Shown here: in pieces, positions 1-8,851 of the stretch | Layout: each line of letters begins with the position of its first letter | Numbering within the stretch: the first letter of the stretch is position 1 | Assembly: GCA_022710255.1 (NCBI GenBank) | Contig: JAKLHG010000004.1 | Location: forward strand, 1-22,249 | Origin: Candidatus Hydrogenedentota bacterium | GTDB lineage: Bacteria; Hydrogenedentota; Hydrogenedentia; Hydrogenedentales; CAITNO01 | DNA: 22,249 nt | Direction of reading: 5' to 3' | The notes under the pieces: model-generated | What the model was told of the DNA's origin: nothing | The model's database searches: none | What the model saw: only the letters and a program-made list of their open reading frames with translations | Made by a program: the position numbers and the translations under genes

Positions 1-850
1 GCGCATATTCACAGAAGCAGCCGTTCAGTTCCGGGGTGTCGTCAACACCTTCATCGGTGGCATAATTCCAATCGTCATAAAAAATTGTCTCTATATCTTC
101 CACGGCGGAACCGCACAGGAATACTGATGCGTCGATATAGCGTTCCGGGCGGAAAGAGGGCCCCATGAACCGGGTGGTGAGATTCATGCCGCCCACCATG
201 GCGGTCGCATGGTCGATCACCACAATCTTGCGATGGTTGCGCAGGTTGGCCGACCACTTATATTGAAGGGGTAACACGGGCATGAACCGTCCCACGCGGC
301 CGCCCGCATCACGCAGGGGCTGCACGAAGGAGCGGCTGGACCACAGGCACCCCAAGCCGTCGAGGAGCAGGCGAACCTGGACACCCTCACGGGCTTTGCG
401 GGCAAGGGCGTCCACTACGGCGCGGCCCGTTTCATCCCGGCCCAGAATAAACGTGGCCACGTGAATGGATTCCCGGGCAGCCTCAAAGAGCCGCATCATG
501 GCGGCAAAGGCCGTTTCACCGCTGGTATGGAGGACAGCGTAATTGCCGGACCGCGGCGACGGAAAACCAGCGGACATGACGACACGGGCCGCGGCGACGG
601 GAGCTTCCGATTCGGGGCCGGCAGAACCGGACACGGGGAACAGTTGCCCCTTCATGCGGATGAACTGCTTGAGTTTGCGCCCGCCCAGCAACAGATAGAG
701 GGGCACCCCCAGGTACGGCACGAGTGCAATGGCCATAAGCCATGCGGCCGTGCTTCCGGGGGGCCGTTTTTCCCGAAGGACCCGCGCCGCCAGCGCCAGC
801 GCCAGCATGAACCCGGCTACCGTCAGCACATGGTCCAGAACGAGTTGCAT
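1..850 (-). CDS. cls: Cardiolipin synthase / phospholipase D family protein (3' part outside window)
   Basis: About 283 N-terminal residues are visible; the C-terminal part lies beyond base 1. Two hydrophobic segments open the protein (about residues 4-22 and 37-54), as in the PLDc_N region of ClsA-type enzymes. The first HKD motif follows near residue 206 (NHRKIVVID, then a GGMN stretch); the second HKD motif would be off the window. Family members join two phosphatidylglycerol molecules into cardiolipin plus glycerol at the inner membrane. The start is the first ATG, 19 bases after the stop of the DsbD-like gene on the same strand, so the two are probably cotranscribed. There is no strong SD directly before this ATG; AAGGGG lies further upstream, overlapping the dsbD end. 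A PLD-family nuclease or another phosphatidyltransferase is less likely given the N-terminal membrane region. Confidence 0.88.
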   Translation of the reverse strand, partial: MQLVLDHVLTVAGFMLALALAARVLREKRPPGSTAAWLMAIALVPYLGVPLYLLLGGRKLKQFIRMKGQLFPVSGSAGPESEAPVAAARVVMSAGFPSPRSGNYAVLHTSGETAFAAMMRLFEAARESIHVATFILGRDETGRAVVDALARKAREGVQVRLLLDGLGCLWSSRSFVQPLRDAGGRVGRFMPVLPLQYKWSANLRNHRKIVVIDHATAMVGGMNLTTRFMGPSFRPERYIDASVFLCGSAVEDIETIFYDDWNYATDEGVDDTPELNGCFCEYA

Positions 851-869
851 AACGTTTACGACAATGGCA

Positions 870-2864
870 TTACCCCTTCGGCTCAAGCACGATAAACGTG
901 GGCAGACCCATCACCTGAAAATACTCCACGACCTCTTTAACCGGTGATTCTGACAGCGATTCCGCCTGAAATTTGATTTTAACGTGGTTTTCCAGCCGGG
1001 ACAAGACCTCTTCATCCTTCAACACCGTGCGGTCCATGGCGATGCAGCTTTTACACCAGGTTGCCCAGAAATCAATGATGACCAGGCGCTTTTCTTCCAA
1101 CGCCTGCTTCAATCCCTCCTCCAGGGAAGGGGTCCATACGCCGCCCTCCTCCACCTGCGCGGTCTGCGGCACGGCCAGCGTGTAGGCCAGATGCATGTAA
1201 TAGGAGGCAAAGGCAAGGATTAAAAGGCCGAAGGCCTGCTTGACCCGAACCATCCACTTGCCCGGCTTGGGCAGGAATGACATGCCCGCGCCCAAAAATG
1301 GCCACGGCAGCGCCATGCCTACGCCCAACCCGAAGGGAAGCAGCAACGCGAACACGTTGCCCTGGCTGTACAGGTCCTGGGCCTGAAGAATGGTCCAGAT
1401 GACCACAGGCGCCACACACGCCCCGGCGAGCAGGGCGGACACAGCGCCCATGCCCAGTGCCGCCAGGAAGTGACCGCTGCCGCCGTTCTGGAACCCCAAC
1501 CGGGACTGATACTTGGAAAAATCGATTTCAATGACATCAAACATGGCCGCGGCCAGCAGCACAAACAGCGCCGCGATGATGGCATTGAACCAGGCTGTCG
1601 CGTTGATGGCGCCGAATGCGGAAGAAAGCCCCAACACCACCACCAAGCCCAACGCGCCGTAGACCAATGCGATTCCCAGTCCATAGGCGCCACCCAGCGC
1701 AAACCCGCGCGCACGCGAACCGGCCCGGGCGCCTGCCCCGATGATGGCAACATTGATCGGGATTAACGGCAGCACGCAGGGAGTCAGATTCAACATGAGC
1801 CCCCCGGCCACCACCACCCAGACCATCCACCACCAGCCGGAGGCACCGGCGGGCGGCTGTTCCTCCACCCCGCCGCTGCCTTTGTCCAGAAAGCCGATAA
1901 ATCCCTGTTTATCCACATATCCCGCGAGGGTATCCTTCACCTTGAACTGCTCCACAAGGGTGCGCCATTCCGTTGCGGAAGCCGCAGTCGGCGCCTCGAC
2001 CGCCGCCTTCGGCTTTTCCCCAACGTTCCCCTCCGGCATAGACGGCACCGGGGAAGTGCTCGACAGAACTATCGGTTCCGGGGCGGCAGTTTCCTCCTCG
2101 GGTACCACCGTTGCCGCAGGTTCCGGGACGGCAGTTTCCCCCTCGGGTACCACTATTGCCGCCGGTTCCGGCGCGGAAGTTTCCTCCTCGGGTTCAGCTG
2201 GTAGCGCCGGTTCCGGTACGGGAGTTTCCTCCACGGGTTCCACCGATGTCACTGATTCCGATGCCTCAGACGCGCCAGGCTCCGCCTGGGCCAAAGCGAT
2301 AGGTGCTTCTTCCAATTGGTCCCAAGGGGCCTGCGCAAACCATTCCGGGACAGAAGATTCGCCGACGGCCTTTTCAGCAGCCACGGTTACGGGAATAGTA
2401 ACCGGCTGTTTGCTTGGCTGGGCACAGGTCTTGTCGTTACATGCCTGATACTGAAGTTGCCCCTGAATTTCATACGTCCCCGGCAGCACGGTATCATCCA
2501 CATGGATCAGGAATCCCAGCACGAATTCATCTTCATAGACAGCCATGGGGTCCGGGGAAAATGAAAAGGTCGCCATCTTGTGTCCGGGATATGCCACGCC
2601 CCGGGGGTCGAATCCCGGGATTGCCTCGATTTCCAGCACGGTGGGTATAAGAAATTCATCCAGGGTTTCATGGGCGTTTACATGCCAGCCCTTACTGATG
2701 GAGACACGAACCGCCCCTCGCAAGGTGTTCCCCGGATCTACCGCTGCGTCTTCCAGAGCGGACTCACAGGTGATTTTCGGACCCGCCTTGCCGGGCATGA
2801 ATTGTGCCTGCGCAAGCGCAGCGAACAGAAGGGCGATACAAACCATTAATAAGATACGACGCAT
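870..2864 (-). CDS. dsbD: DsbD-like thiol:disulfide interchange protein with Pro/Glu-rich linker
   Basis: 664 residues. A signal peptide (about 1-20) leads to a DsbD-alpha-like periplasmic domain (about 22-160) with the cysteine pair in QACNDKTC. A Pro/Glu/Val-rich linker (about 190-280) follows, then a DsbD-beta membrane domain (about 345-555) with one cysteine in LTPCVLPLIP and one in AGACVAPVV. The C-terminal thioredoxin domain carries WCKSC near residue 603. Such proteins move electrons from cytoplasmic thioredoxin across the membrane to periplasmic thiol partners, for example in disulfide isomerisation or cytochrome c maturation. The start is supported by AGGAGAGG seven bases or fewer upstream. 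Two things are odd. The linker is made of a 45-base tandem repeat. The thioredoxin domain stops right after GLPTFIVLEPKG, roughly 25 residues short of the usual DsbD end, so the last strand and helix appear to be missing. It follows the DUF5107 gene by 105 bases on the same strand. Confidence 0.9.
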   Translation of the reverse strand: MRRILLMVCIALLFAALAQAQFMPGKAGPKITCESALEDAAVDPGNTLRGAVRVSISKGWHVNAHETLDEFLIPTVLEIEAIPGFDPRGVAYPGHKMATFSFSPDPMAVYEDEFVLGFLIHVDDTVLPGTYEIQGQLQYQACNDKTCAQPSKQPVTIPVTVAAEKAVGESSVPEWFAQAPWDQLEEAPIALAQAEPGASEASESVTSVEPVEETPVPEPALPAEPEEETSAPEPAAIVVPEGETAVPEPAATVVPEEETAAPEPIVLSSTSPVPSMPEGNVGEKPKAAVEAPTAASATEWRTLVEQFKVKDTLAGYVDKQGFIGFLDKGSGGVEEQPPAGASGWWWMVWVVVAGGLMLNLTPCVLPLIPINVAIIGAGARAGSRARGFALGGAYGLGIALVYGALGLVVVLGLSSAFGAINATAWFNAIIAALFVLLAAAMFDVIEIDFSKYQSRLGFQNGGSGHFLAALGMGAVSALLAGACVAPVVIWTILQAQDLYSQGNVFALLLPFGLGVGMALPWPFLGAGMSFLPKPGKWMVRVKQAFGLLILAFASYYMHLAYTLAVPQTAQVEEGGVWTPSLEEGLKQALEEKRLVIIDFWATWCKSCIAMDRTVLKDEEVLSRLENHVKIKFQAESLSESPVKEVVEYFQVMGLPTFIVLEPKG
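2074..2253. repeat. Tandem 45-bp repeat, four copies, inside the dsbD linker
   Basis: The units start at 2074, 2119, 2164 and 2209. Each begins GGTTCCGG on the plus strand and contains a GAAGTTTCC/GCAGTTTCC core and a CTCGGGT block. On the coding (minus) strand each encodes a 15-residue Pro/Glu/Ala/Val-rich unit of the type VVPEEETAAPEP. Copies differ mainly by substitutions and keep the reading frame, so linker length can change by slippage without frameshift. Confidence 0.9.
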
Positions 2865-2969
2865 GTTTACCTCTCCTTATTCCGAACCTATTGCGGAGGA
2901 CAGGCGCGAAACCGTGTCGCGCAACTCCGTCCCTTACCACAATCATTTTACCAGGCGATACCCGGCGCG

Positions 2970-5900
2970 TCAGAAACCGCCCCCGATAGAGAACAACTCC
3001 AAGGCGGTACGGCATTTCCGCACATACTCATCCTGTCCGGCCGTGACCGTCACAAACGGAAGGGGCGGGTCATCGGCCGTACGCTGGCCTGCGCCCTGCT
3101 CCCAGGCTTCCCGCGCCGCATCGGCCCGACCGAGTGCGAGATTGGTTTTGCCAATCCAATACCGGATTTCCGCGTCAGTGACCACATAGGGACGGCCGAC
3201 CTCCAGGTTTTCCGGATAGGTGGTGGCCCGCTCAAAGTCCTGCAGCGCCGCATCCAGCCGGCCCGCCTCATGAGCCCCTTTGCCGCGCGCCAGCAGGGCG
3301 GCCACGAAAATATCCCGCGGTGCGGTCTGGGCCTCCCAATTGGAGAAACGTGCGACTTCCAACAGGGCGATGCAATCATCGTACCGCGCCTCCGTCAGAT
3401 ATGCCTTCGCCAGCCACGTGGTAATATCGTAACGGACATCCGCTGTCTTGGGCATGGATTCCACCAGGGCAATCGCTTCCCGGCGATTTCCGGGCTCCAG
3501 TACCAACGCGAGATCGCGATAGAGGATCTGGTCTCCGGGCAACGCCTCCAGGGCACTCCGCAGGTACTTCGCCGCTTTTTCAGGCGTATTTTCCTTCTTC
3601 CAGGCATGCAGGGCCAGCAACCGCCACGCGCAACCGAGGGAGGGCTCCAATTCCACCGCCCCGAGCCACTGGGTTACCGCGTCGTCCAGGCGGCCGAAGT
3701 GGGCATAAACCAGGCCCAGGGACAAACGCACACGGCCCGAGTCCGGCAACCCGGCAAGGGCATATTCCAACACGGGAAGTTCTTCGGGCCGCGAAGGAAG
3801 AGCCTCTCCCTCCATCAGGGCGGCCGCCTGCTTTAAGTGGGCGGCAGCGGCGGCGTCATCGCCCGCCTTATGAAAGCACCATGCGGCGTGATACCGGGTG
3901 AGGGGGGCTTCGAGGCCCCGCTGAAGGGCCGCCTCCAGCAAACGCGCCCCCTGGCTGTATAAACCCATGCCGGCAATAAAACACGCCGCTTCCTGAAGGG
4001 CAAAAGGCGCATCCCCGCAATCGCGACCCAAGGCTTCTGAATAAGCGTCACAAGTGTCCGTGGCGAGCGCGTACAGCGCCTTCAGGGTAAAATCCGCCGG
4101 GTCTTTCTCCAGTACGCCTTGGGCCGATTGCGCCGCTTCGGCCGTGTTGCCCGCAGCCAGCAGCGCGGCAAGCCGTCCGTTTCGCGCCGCCGTGTCGCAG
4201 CCGTTACCCCAGTACGCGCGGTCGAACAACCGAAGCGCTTCGGCATAGTCGCCCAGCACCATTGCCGCGCGCCCGGCCAGATAAAAGCCACGGGGATCTT
4301 TGTCCGGCGTAAGGGCCGCTTTGAACGCCGCCGCCATCGCCGCGGCCGGCTCATCCAGATGCAGCAGAGCGACACCCAGGTCATACCAGGCGTCCGCACT
4401 GCCCGGATCCCGCCGTGCGGCTTTTTCGGCATACGTGCGGGCGTTTGTCCAGTCGGCACGACCCAGCGCGAGCCCGGCAAGGCCGCACAGGGCGGGGGCA
4501 TGCAGCGGGTCCTGTTCCAGCACGGCCTGGTAGGCATTCCAGGCTTCGTCCGGTTTCGTCTGGCTGTGCAGCAGGAATGCCTCTTCATACAATTCATCCG
4601 CCGTAGGCCCATCCTCCCGTGCGGGGGAAACGGTCAAGTCCGGTGCGTCCACTTTACGGAGTTCGAGGGGGGAAACATAGTGCATCAGCACCGAACCGTC
4701 CGCAGCGGTTACGGTAATTTCCACCGGGCTCTCCCCGGAGGCGATATCCAGGCGCGCCGCCTTGAGGGGGCTGAGATCGACGGCAGCCTCCGACAAATTC
4801 TTCCCCCCGCCTGCGACCGTCACGCGAGCGCCGGGATATTCGGCCGTGGCCAGCAGGCGCAGCTGCAGCATCTCCTCCGTGCGACTGGTCTGCGCTACTA
4901 TGTCACGAGTTGCAAATTCGAAACCGTCTCCCAGCCCATGGGCGGGATACCAGAATTCGCGCCAGCGGATTTCCCGGCCCGGCTTCAGCATGCCGTAATC
5001 GGACTGGGTCAGGAGCGGCCCGCTTTGCACTTCGATATATTGTGCATTGACCGGACCCGCGTCGGACAGGGACGTCTGGCTCGCGATACCGAATTCGTCC
5101 TTGCCCCAGGTCCAGGCTTTCTTGCCCGGCAGCTCATGGTGATTGGCGTAGGAAACGATGCCCTGGTCCAGGTCCGTGTCATAAGCCCCGAAGAAATCAT
5201 GATCGCATTCGTAGCCGAAAATGGAGTACATGGTCTCATAATTCTTGAGATAGGACAAATCCTTGCCTTCATGCACAGGCCATTCAAAAAAGGAGGTGCC
5301 GTTATGGTCCGTGCCAAGCGTCATGGGATAAATAAAACGGGTGCCCTCAAGGTTGGGGAACGCAGTGCAGTTCCAGAAGTAATAAGGCGCCACGGTGTCA
5401 GTCGGGTTGTACATGCGAATGGTTTCGTCCAAATACGCCCGGCCTGGATGGAGCGTTACTTCCACGACCCAGCGGGTGCGGAATATCTTCTCCACGTTGC
5501 CGATGACCAGGGTGGCCGACCCATCACTGTTCTCTCGCGTGAGGACATCCACGGGCGACACCACGGTAACCGTATGACCCTGGGGCCCGGAATTCCACTC
5601 GATACCCCCGCTGATCCATGCGCCGCGCATGGCTATCAGGGCGGGTTTGACGACATCATTGTGGTGGAACATCTCCCGGCCCGTCGCTTTAACCAGCACG
5701 GACCAGATGCGTCCGCCGAGTTCGGGAATGCAGGTAACGCGGAGATAGTCGTTCTCGAGAATCAAGGCGCGGTAATCGTGGGGCGCGCCAGCCTTGCTGA
5801 TCAAATCCTGCCGCGAATAGGGATAATAGATACTCCCCTCATAGGCACGCAAGACCGGATGGGGGTCGTCATACCAGGGATAGGTTTGCAGCGTCAGCAC

Positions 5901-6008
5901 TTCTTCACGGTGCTGCACCGCCTCCGTCGCGCCATCCGCCATCCAGGCAGCAACGGATACCGAAAAGACCAACAGAAAAAAAGGATACGCGCTCCGATTG
6001 TGTTTCAT
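2970..6008 (-). CDS. Secreted DUF5107 domain protein with C-terminal TPR array
   Basis: 1012 residues from the chosen ATG, which has AGGAG eight bases upstream; an in-frame start further upstream would add 18 residues that do not look like a signal peptide. The protein opens with a signal peptide (about 1-27). A beta-rich region (about 45-440) follows with the recognisable DUF5107 signatures WISGGIEWNSGPQGHT (about 131), YYFWNCTAFPNLEGTRF, a GKKAWTWG block and YIEVQSGPLLTQSDYG. This region belongs, as I understand the family, to the galactose-mutarotase-like fold of sugar-binding proteins. The rest (about 470-1000) is helical, with many TPR units of the W-x-x-L-G / A-x-x-x-P pattern. The enzymatic function is not established; binding or processing of carbohydrate outside the cytoplasm is inference. 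It is divergent from the GDPD gene and lies upstream of dsbD. Confidence 0.85.
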   Translation of the reverse strand: MKHNRSAYPFFLLVFSVSVAAWMADGATEAVQHREEVLTLQTYPWYDDPHPVLRAYEGSIYYPYSRQDLISKAGAPHDYRALILENDYLRVTCIPELGGRIWSVLVKATGREMFHHNDVVKPALIAMRGAWISGGIEWNSGPQGHTVTVVSPVDVLTRENSDGSATLVIGNVEKIFRTRWVVEVTLHPGRAYLDETIRMYNPTDTVAPYYFWNCTAFPNLEGTRFIYPMTLGTDHNGTSFFEWPVHEGKDLSYLKNYETMYSIFGYECDHDFFGAYDTDLDQGIVSYANHHELPGKKAWTWGKDEFGIASQTSLSDAGPVNAQYIEVQSGPLLTQSDYGMLKPGREIRWREFWYPAHGLGDGFEFATRDIVAQTSRTEEMLQLRLLATAEYPGARVTVAGGGKNLSEAAVDLSPLKAARLDIASGESPVEITVTAADGSVLMHYVSPLELRKVDAPDLTVSPAREDGPTADELYEEAFLLHSQTKPDEAWNAYQAVLEQDPLHAPALCGLAGLALGRADWTNARTYAEKAARRDPGSADAWYDLGVALLHLDEPAAAMAAAFKAALTPDKDPRGFYLAGRAAMVLGDYAEALRLFDRAYWGNGCDTAARNGRLAALLAAGNTAEAAQSAQGVLEKDPADFTLKALYALATDTCDAYSEALGRDCGDAPFALQEAACFIAGMGLYSQGARLLEAALQRGLEAPLTRYHAAWCFHKAGDDAAAAAHLKQAAALMEGEALPSRPEELPVLEYALAGLPDSGRVRLSLGLVYAHFGRLDDAVTQWLGAVELEPSLGCAWRLLALHAWKKENTPEKAAKYLRSALEALPGDQILYRDLALVLEPGNRREAIALVESMPKTADVRYDITTWLAKAYLTEARYDDCIALLEVARFSNWEAQTAPRDIFVAALLARGKGAHEAGRLDAALQDFERATTYPENLEVGRPYVVTDAEIRYWIGKTNLALGRADAAREAWEQGAGQRTADDPPLPFVTVTAGQDEYVRKCRTALELFSIGGGF

Positions 6009-6073
6009 CGTTCCAACTCCTGTTTGTAACCGTACACACCCCGGGGCAAACACAGGCCCCATTCACCCTCAAA

Positions 6074-6103
6074 ATCATCGCATAGCGGGAACCCGCGCGT
6101 CAA
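6074..6103 (-). promoter_or_regulatory. Possible promoter of the DUF5107 gene with an internal palindrome
   Basis: On the minus strand TTGACG (6103-6098) is followed after 18 bases by GATGAT (6079-6074). The spacer contains the inverted repeat GCGGG-AA-CCCGC (6085-6096), where a repressor could sit. The -10 match is moderate, so this is tentative. Confidence 0.35.
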
Positions 6104-6228
6104 TACGCCCCACGCCCCGGGAATGATTGAAAAACGGGCAGCGCTCATGGTAGCCTTAATTTCGACGTTGAATTGCCAACACGCCGAAAACCATGTCACC
6201 GGGATATAACCTGAAGGAGGAAAAGACG

Positions 6229-7158
6229 ATGCGGTCTATGTTTATGGCTTGCTCAGCCCTGTTACTCGTGCTGGCCAGTTGTGCCACGGTTCCGGTATGT
6301 GCGCCGCCCGCGGGCGTGTCGGTAATCGCCCACCGGGGTGCCAGTCACGATGCTCCGGAAAATACGCTGGCCGCGTTCCGGCTGGCCCGGGATATGGGCG
6401 CGGACTGGTTCGAGCTGGACTGCCACCTGACCCGGGACGGGCTGGTCATCGTCAGTCATGATAATGAGTTGGAACGCACCACCGGCGCACAGGGCACGAT
6501 AACGGAATCCGATTACGTTTATTTACAGAGCCTGGATGCGGGCGCCTGGAAGGGCGCCGAATTCGCCGGGGAACGGCTTCCCTTATTCAGCGAATGCCTG
6601 GACTTCGCTAAGAACAGCATCGGGGTGTATATTGAGATCAAGAATGAAGCCGACGACACGGCCTTGATGGGGCAAATTCTCAAGGAAGCGGAACCCTATC
6701 CGGTCATGACCCCGGAATTTGCCGCCTGGATGATCAAGGCCATTGAAGCGAACGGCACACGCAACCTGGAACTCACGCGCAAGACCATTGCCTTGATTCG
6801 CGAACGCGGTATGGCACAGCAGGTGGTTATCCAGTCCTTCTCTCCCATCATCTGCGCCATTGCCAAAATCGAGGCGCCGGAAATGCGGGTGGAAGCCTTG
6901 TCCGGCGTCAAGCTGGATGAACACGACATGTGGGAACTGGTAACGCGGTGGCTGTTCCTGCTTGACCTTGACGGCCTGAATCTCAGTCATGAGAGTGTCA
7001 CCCCGGGCCGAATGGCGACGATCAAACAGGCTGGTAAGACCGTGGCCGTGTGGACGGTGGATGAGAAACCAATCATAGACCGGGTTGTGGGCCTTGGTGC
7101 CGATGCCATCATCACCAACCGGCCGGATGTTGCCCTGTCCGCGCTGGGCCGTCGCTGA
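6229..7158 (+). CDS. glpQ: Glycerophosphodiester phosphodiesterase, lipoprotein
   Basis: 309 residues. The enzyme hydrolyses glycerophosphodiesters (deacylated phospholipids) to sn-glycerol 3-phosphate and an alcohol. The N-terminus is a lipoprotein signal with lipobox LASC (Cys18), so it is anchored in the envelope. GDPD family landmarks are clear: AHRG with catalytic His35, PENT, ELD (Glu62, Asp64), SHD with His77 and the TTG block after it, IEIK, and VWTVD near the C-terminus followed by GADAIITNRPD. The segment around 165-190 is longer than in minimal GDPDs. The start at 6229 has AAGGAGG eight bases upstream; an earlier in-frame ATG at 6193 lacks this and would bury the signal peptide. 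It is alone on its strand: divergent from the DUF5107 gene and convergent with the glycosyltransferase at 7210. The glpT-type transporter at 13548 could import the product, but the two genes are not adjacent. Confidence 0.92.
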   Translation: MRSMFMACSALLLVLASCATVPVCAPPAGVSVIAHRGASHDAPENTLAAFRLARDMGADWFELDCHLTRDGLVIVSHDNELERTTGAQGTITESDYVYLQSLDAGAWKGAEFAGERLPLFSECLDFAKNSIGVYIEIKNEADDTALMGQILKEAEPYPVMTPEFAAWMIKAIEANGTRNLELTRKTIALIRERGMAQQVVIQSFSPIICAIAKIEAPEMRVEALSGVKLDEHDMWELVTRWLFLLDLDGLNLSHESVTPGRMATIKQAGKTVAVWTVDEKPIIDRVVGLGADAIITNRPDVALSALGRR

Positions 7159-7209
7159 CCGGTTCCACAAGCCGCGCCTGAAGCATCGGACCGTTCAACT
7201 CATAGGGGT

Positions 7210-8676
7210 TTATTCCATCTTTCCGGTTGCGGCAAGGGTCACGGCCCGGTACGCTCCATTATACAGGCCCAGGTCGCGTAGTTTTTTGATTTGCGCGCAA
7301 TACAGGTTAAGCAGGTCGTTTTCCTGAAGCAGGAGGTCCAGGCTTTGCAGGGTCAGGGCAGTCCCCCGGCATTCCGGTGTACCATCCCCCATTTCGGCGG
7401 CCCGGATGGCGCCCCACGCCTCGTGCCCGCCGACACGTTCCAGCAGCAGTTTTGGAATGGGGTAAAATGCCAATTCGCTGGGTTTGGTAATCAACAGGTC
7501 GGCAATGCGCATGAGCAGGTTGGTCGTATAGACGGCCATGAAAGGGTTTTCGTGGAGGAACACATGCAGGCCGGATACCCCGGAGGCATCCGCCTCGCGG
7601 ATAAACGCCTGGCTTTCTTCCCAGTCGATATGGTGATGTGCTATTTCCCCGAACCCCGGAATACGGGAAGTAAAACGTTTCAGCGCGTTCCGATGGTCGC
7701 CACAATTCAGGAACAGGGCCGTCTCCCCGGCACGCAGACGGGGCATCAGGCGCCCGATAAGCGTTAACAGCAACTCCTGCTGGGCGCCGGCGCCGCCGAT
7801 GGAAACCAAGAGCCTCCGGGGCGCCCCGGCCCGCGCGCGGGCCGACCGGGCATCACAGTCCGCATCGATGTTTTCCACCAGTTGATGGTCCACGTAATGG
7901 CCGGCCAGAAACAACTGGTCCTCCGGGATGCCTTGTTTTTCCGGCACCGGAGCGCCCAGTTCGCGCAGGGTGCGGAAGATAAAGTATGCGGACGGGGACT
8001 GCACGGTGTGCAGTGCGCCCGGCGCAATATGAAACCCGAGGGGACAGTTGTCCGGCACCACGTTGACCACACGCTTCAACCCGGCGTGCAGCGCCCCCTG
8101 CGCATTCCAGGGATGGGTTCCAAGAAAGGGCGTTTCAGGAGGAATATCACGATGCGTGTCCGCGAAGATGGCTGAGGCCCCCATGATGGGGTAATTTTTT
8201 TCAAGGCGTTTATACCATTGCCCCATCAGGGGATCCCAGAAAAAACGGTTGAACAGTTTTGACTTCTGGGAGATGCGGGAACCCAGGGAATACCACTTGT
8301 CCAAGTCGCGAATCATGCGCGCGCCGGCGGAATCAAAACCGAGCAGGTCATGCCAGTAGGGAATGTAGCCAAGGGCGCGTGCCGCGGACGCCAACGCCAT
8401 GCCGATGCGGTAATGGCCATATCCCATGCGGATGGTGCCGATAAACACAGCCTTGTCATAGTGAATGGCCTCACCGTCCCCGCCGGAAACGACATCCATG
8501 AGCCCGAGCAGGGCACCCAGGGCGGGATTTTGCCGCGCGGCCAGCGGATACGCGGCGTCGGGGAGGGCTTTGTATTTCTTCTGATACTTTTTGAGGGTGT
8601 GCGCCGCCTTTGCGCGGGCAGCATCGCTTATGGGCATGCCGTACAGTTCATTTCCGGATGGGATGACGGTGGTCAT
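7210..8676 (-). CDS. GT-B-like glycosyltransferase, MurG/diglucosyl-DAG-synthase-like
   Basis: 488 residues. I do not recognise a named family with certainty. After an N-terminal helical region, residues about 77-100 read FIGTIRMGYGHYRIGMALA, which resembles the glycine-rich G-x-G-H loop of MurG and monogalactosyldiacylglycerol synthases. Around residue 290 comes LLVSIGGAGAQ, the typical first strand of the second Rossmann domain. The later part has DLLITKPSELAFYPIPKLLL, comparable to the nucleotide-sugar-binding segment of GT-B enzymes. No signal peptide or membrane helix is seen, so it is probably cytoplasmic or membrane-peripheral and may glycosylate a lipid or envelope precursor. The start ATG has only a distant GGAG (12 bases). 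It lies downstream of waaF and the small gene at 8852, separated by 175 bases that contain a palindrome, and is convergent with the GDPD gene 51 bases away. Confidence 0.6.
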   Translation of the reverse strand: MTTVIPSGNELYGMPISDAARAKAAHTLKKYQKKYKALPDAAYPLAARQNPALGALLGLMDVVSGGDGEAIHYDKAVFIGTIRMGYGHYRIGMALASAARALGYIPYWHDLLGFDSAGARMIRDLDKWYSLGSRISQKSKLFNRFFWDPLMGQWYKRLEKNYPIMGASAIFADTHRDIPPETPFLGTHPWNAQGALHAGLKRVVNVVPDNCPLGFHIAPGALHTVQSPSAYFIFRTLRELGAPVPEKQGIPEDQLFLAGHYVDHQLVENIDADCDARSARARAGAPRRLLVSIGGAGAQQELLLTLIGRLMPRLRAGETALFLNCGDHRNALKRFTSRIPGFGEIAHHHIDWEESQAFIREADASGVSGLHVFLHENPFMAVYTTNLLMRIADLLITKPSELAFYPIPKLLLERVGGHEAWGAIRAAEMGDGTPECRGTALTLQSLDLLLQENDLLNLYCAQIKKLRDLGLYNGAYRAVTLAATGKME

Positions 8677-8697
8677 TGCGCTTTACAATCTCCATAT

Positions 8698-8732
8698 CAC
8701 TGCTCGGGGACAGAGAACAGTCCCCGATAGTG
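8698..8732. repeat. Palindromic GGGGACA hairpin element upstream of the glycosyltransferase gene
   Basis: Perfect arms TCGGGGAC (8704-8711) and GTCCCCGA (8720-8727) flank an 8-base loop. Outer CACT (8698-8701) and AGTG (8729-8732) extend the stem past a small bulge. It sits 21 bases upstream of the start at 8676, and no T-run follows on either strand. The TGTCCCCGG motif recurs at the element near 14987, suggesting a dispersed REP-like family (inference). Confidence 0.7.
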
Positions 8733-8851
8733 CGTTGATTCCCTGGTGCTGTCTATGTCAAAAGCGGCGCCCTCGCCCTATTACCCAGGATAATCGGGTA
8801 ATACGATGCCTGTTGACGCTTTGCGGCATGGAATTCTGCCATTGGATAACG

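Noticed and set aside
4119..6029. 636-codon open frame on the plus strand
   Set aside because: It is antisense to the DUF5107/TPR gene, has no domain pattern, and results from the GC-rich codon use of the true gene, which has a signal peptide, SD and family motifs.
6205..6210. TATAAC as a -10 box for the GDPD gene
   Set aside because: It would place the transcription start inside the SD, and no -35 lies at a suitable distance.
6193..6228. Upstream in-frame ATG for the GDPD gene
   Set aside because: It lacks an SD and would place twelve residues before the lipoprotein signal; the ATG at 6229 has AAGGAGG at ideal spacing.
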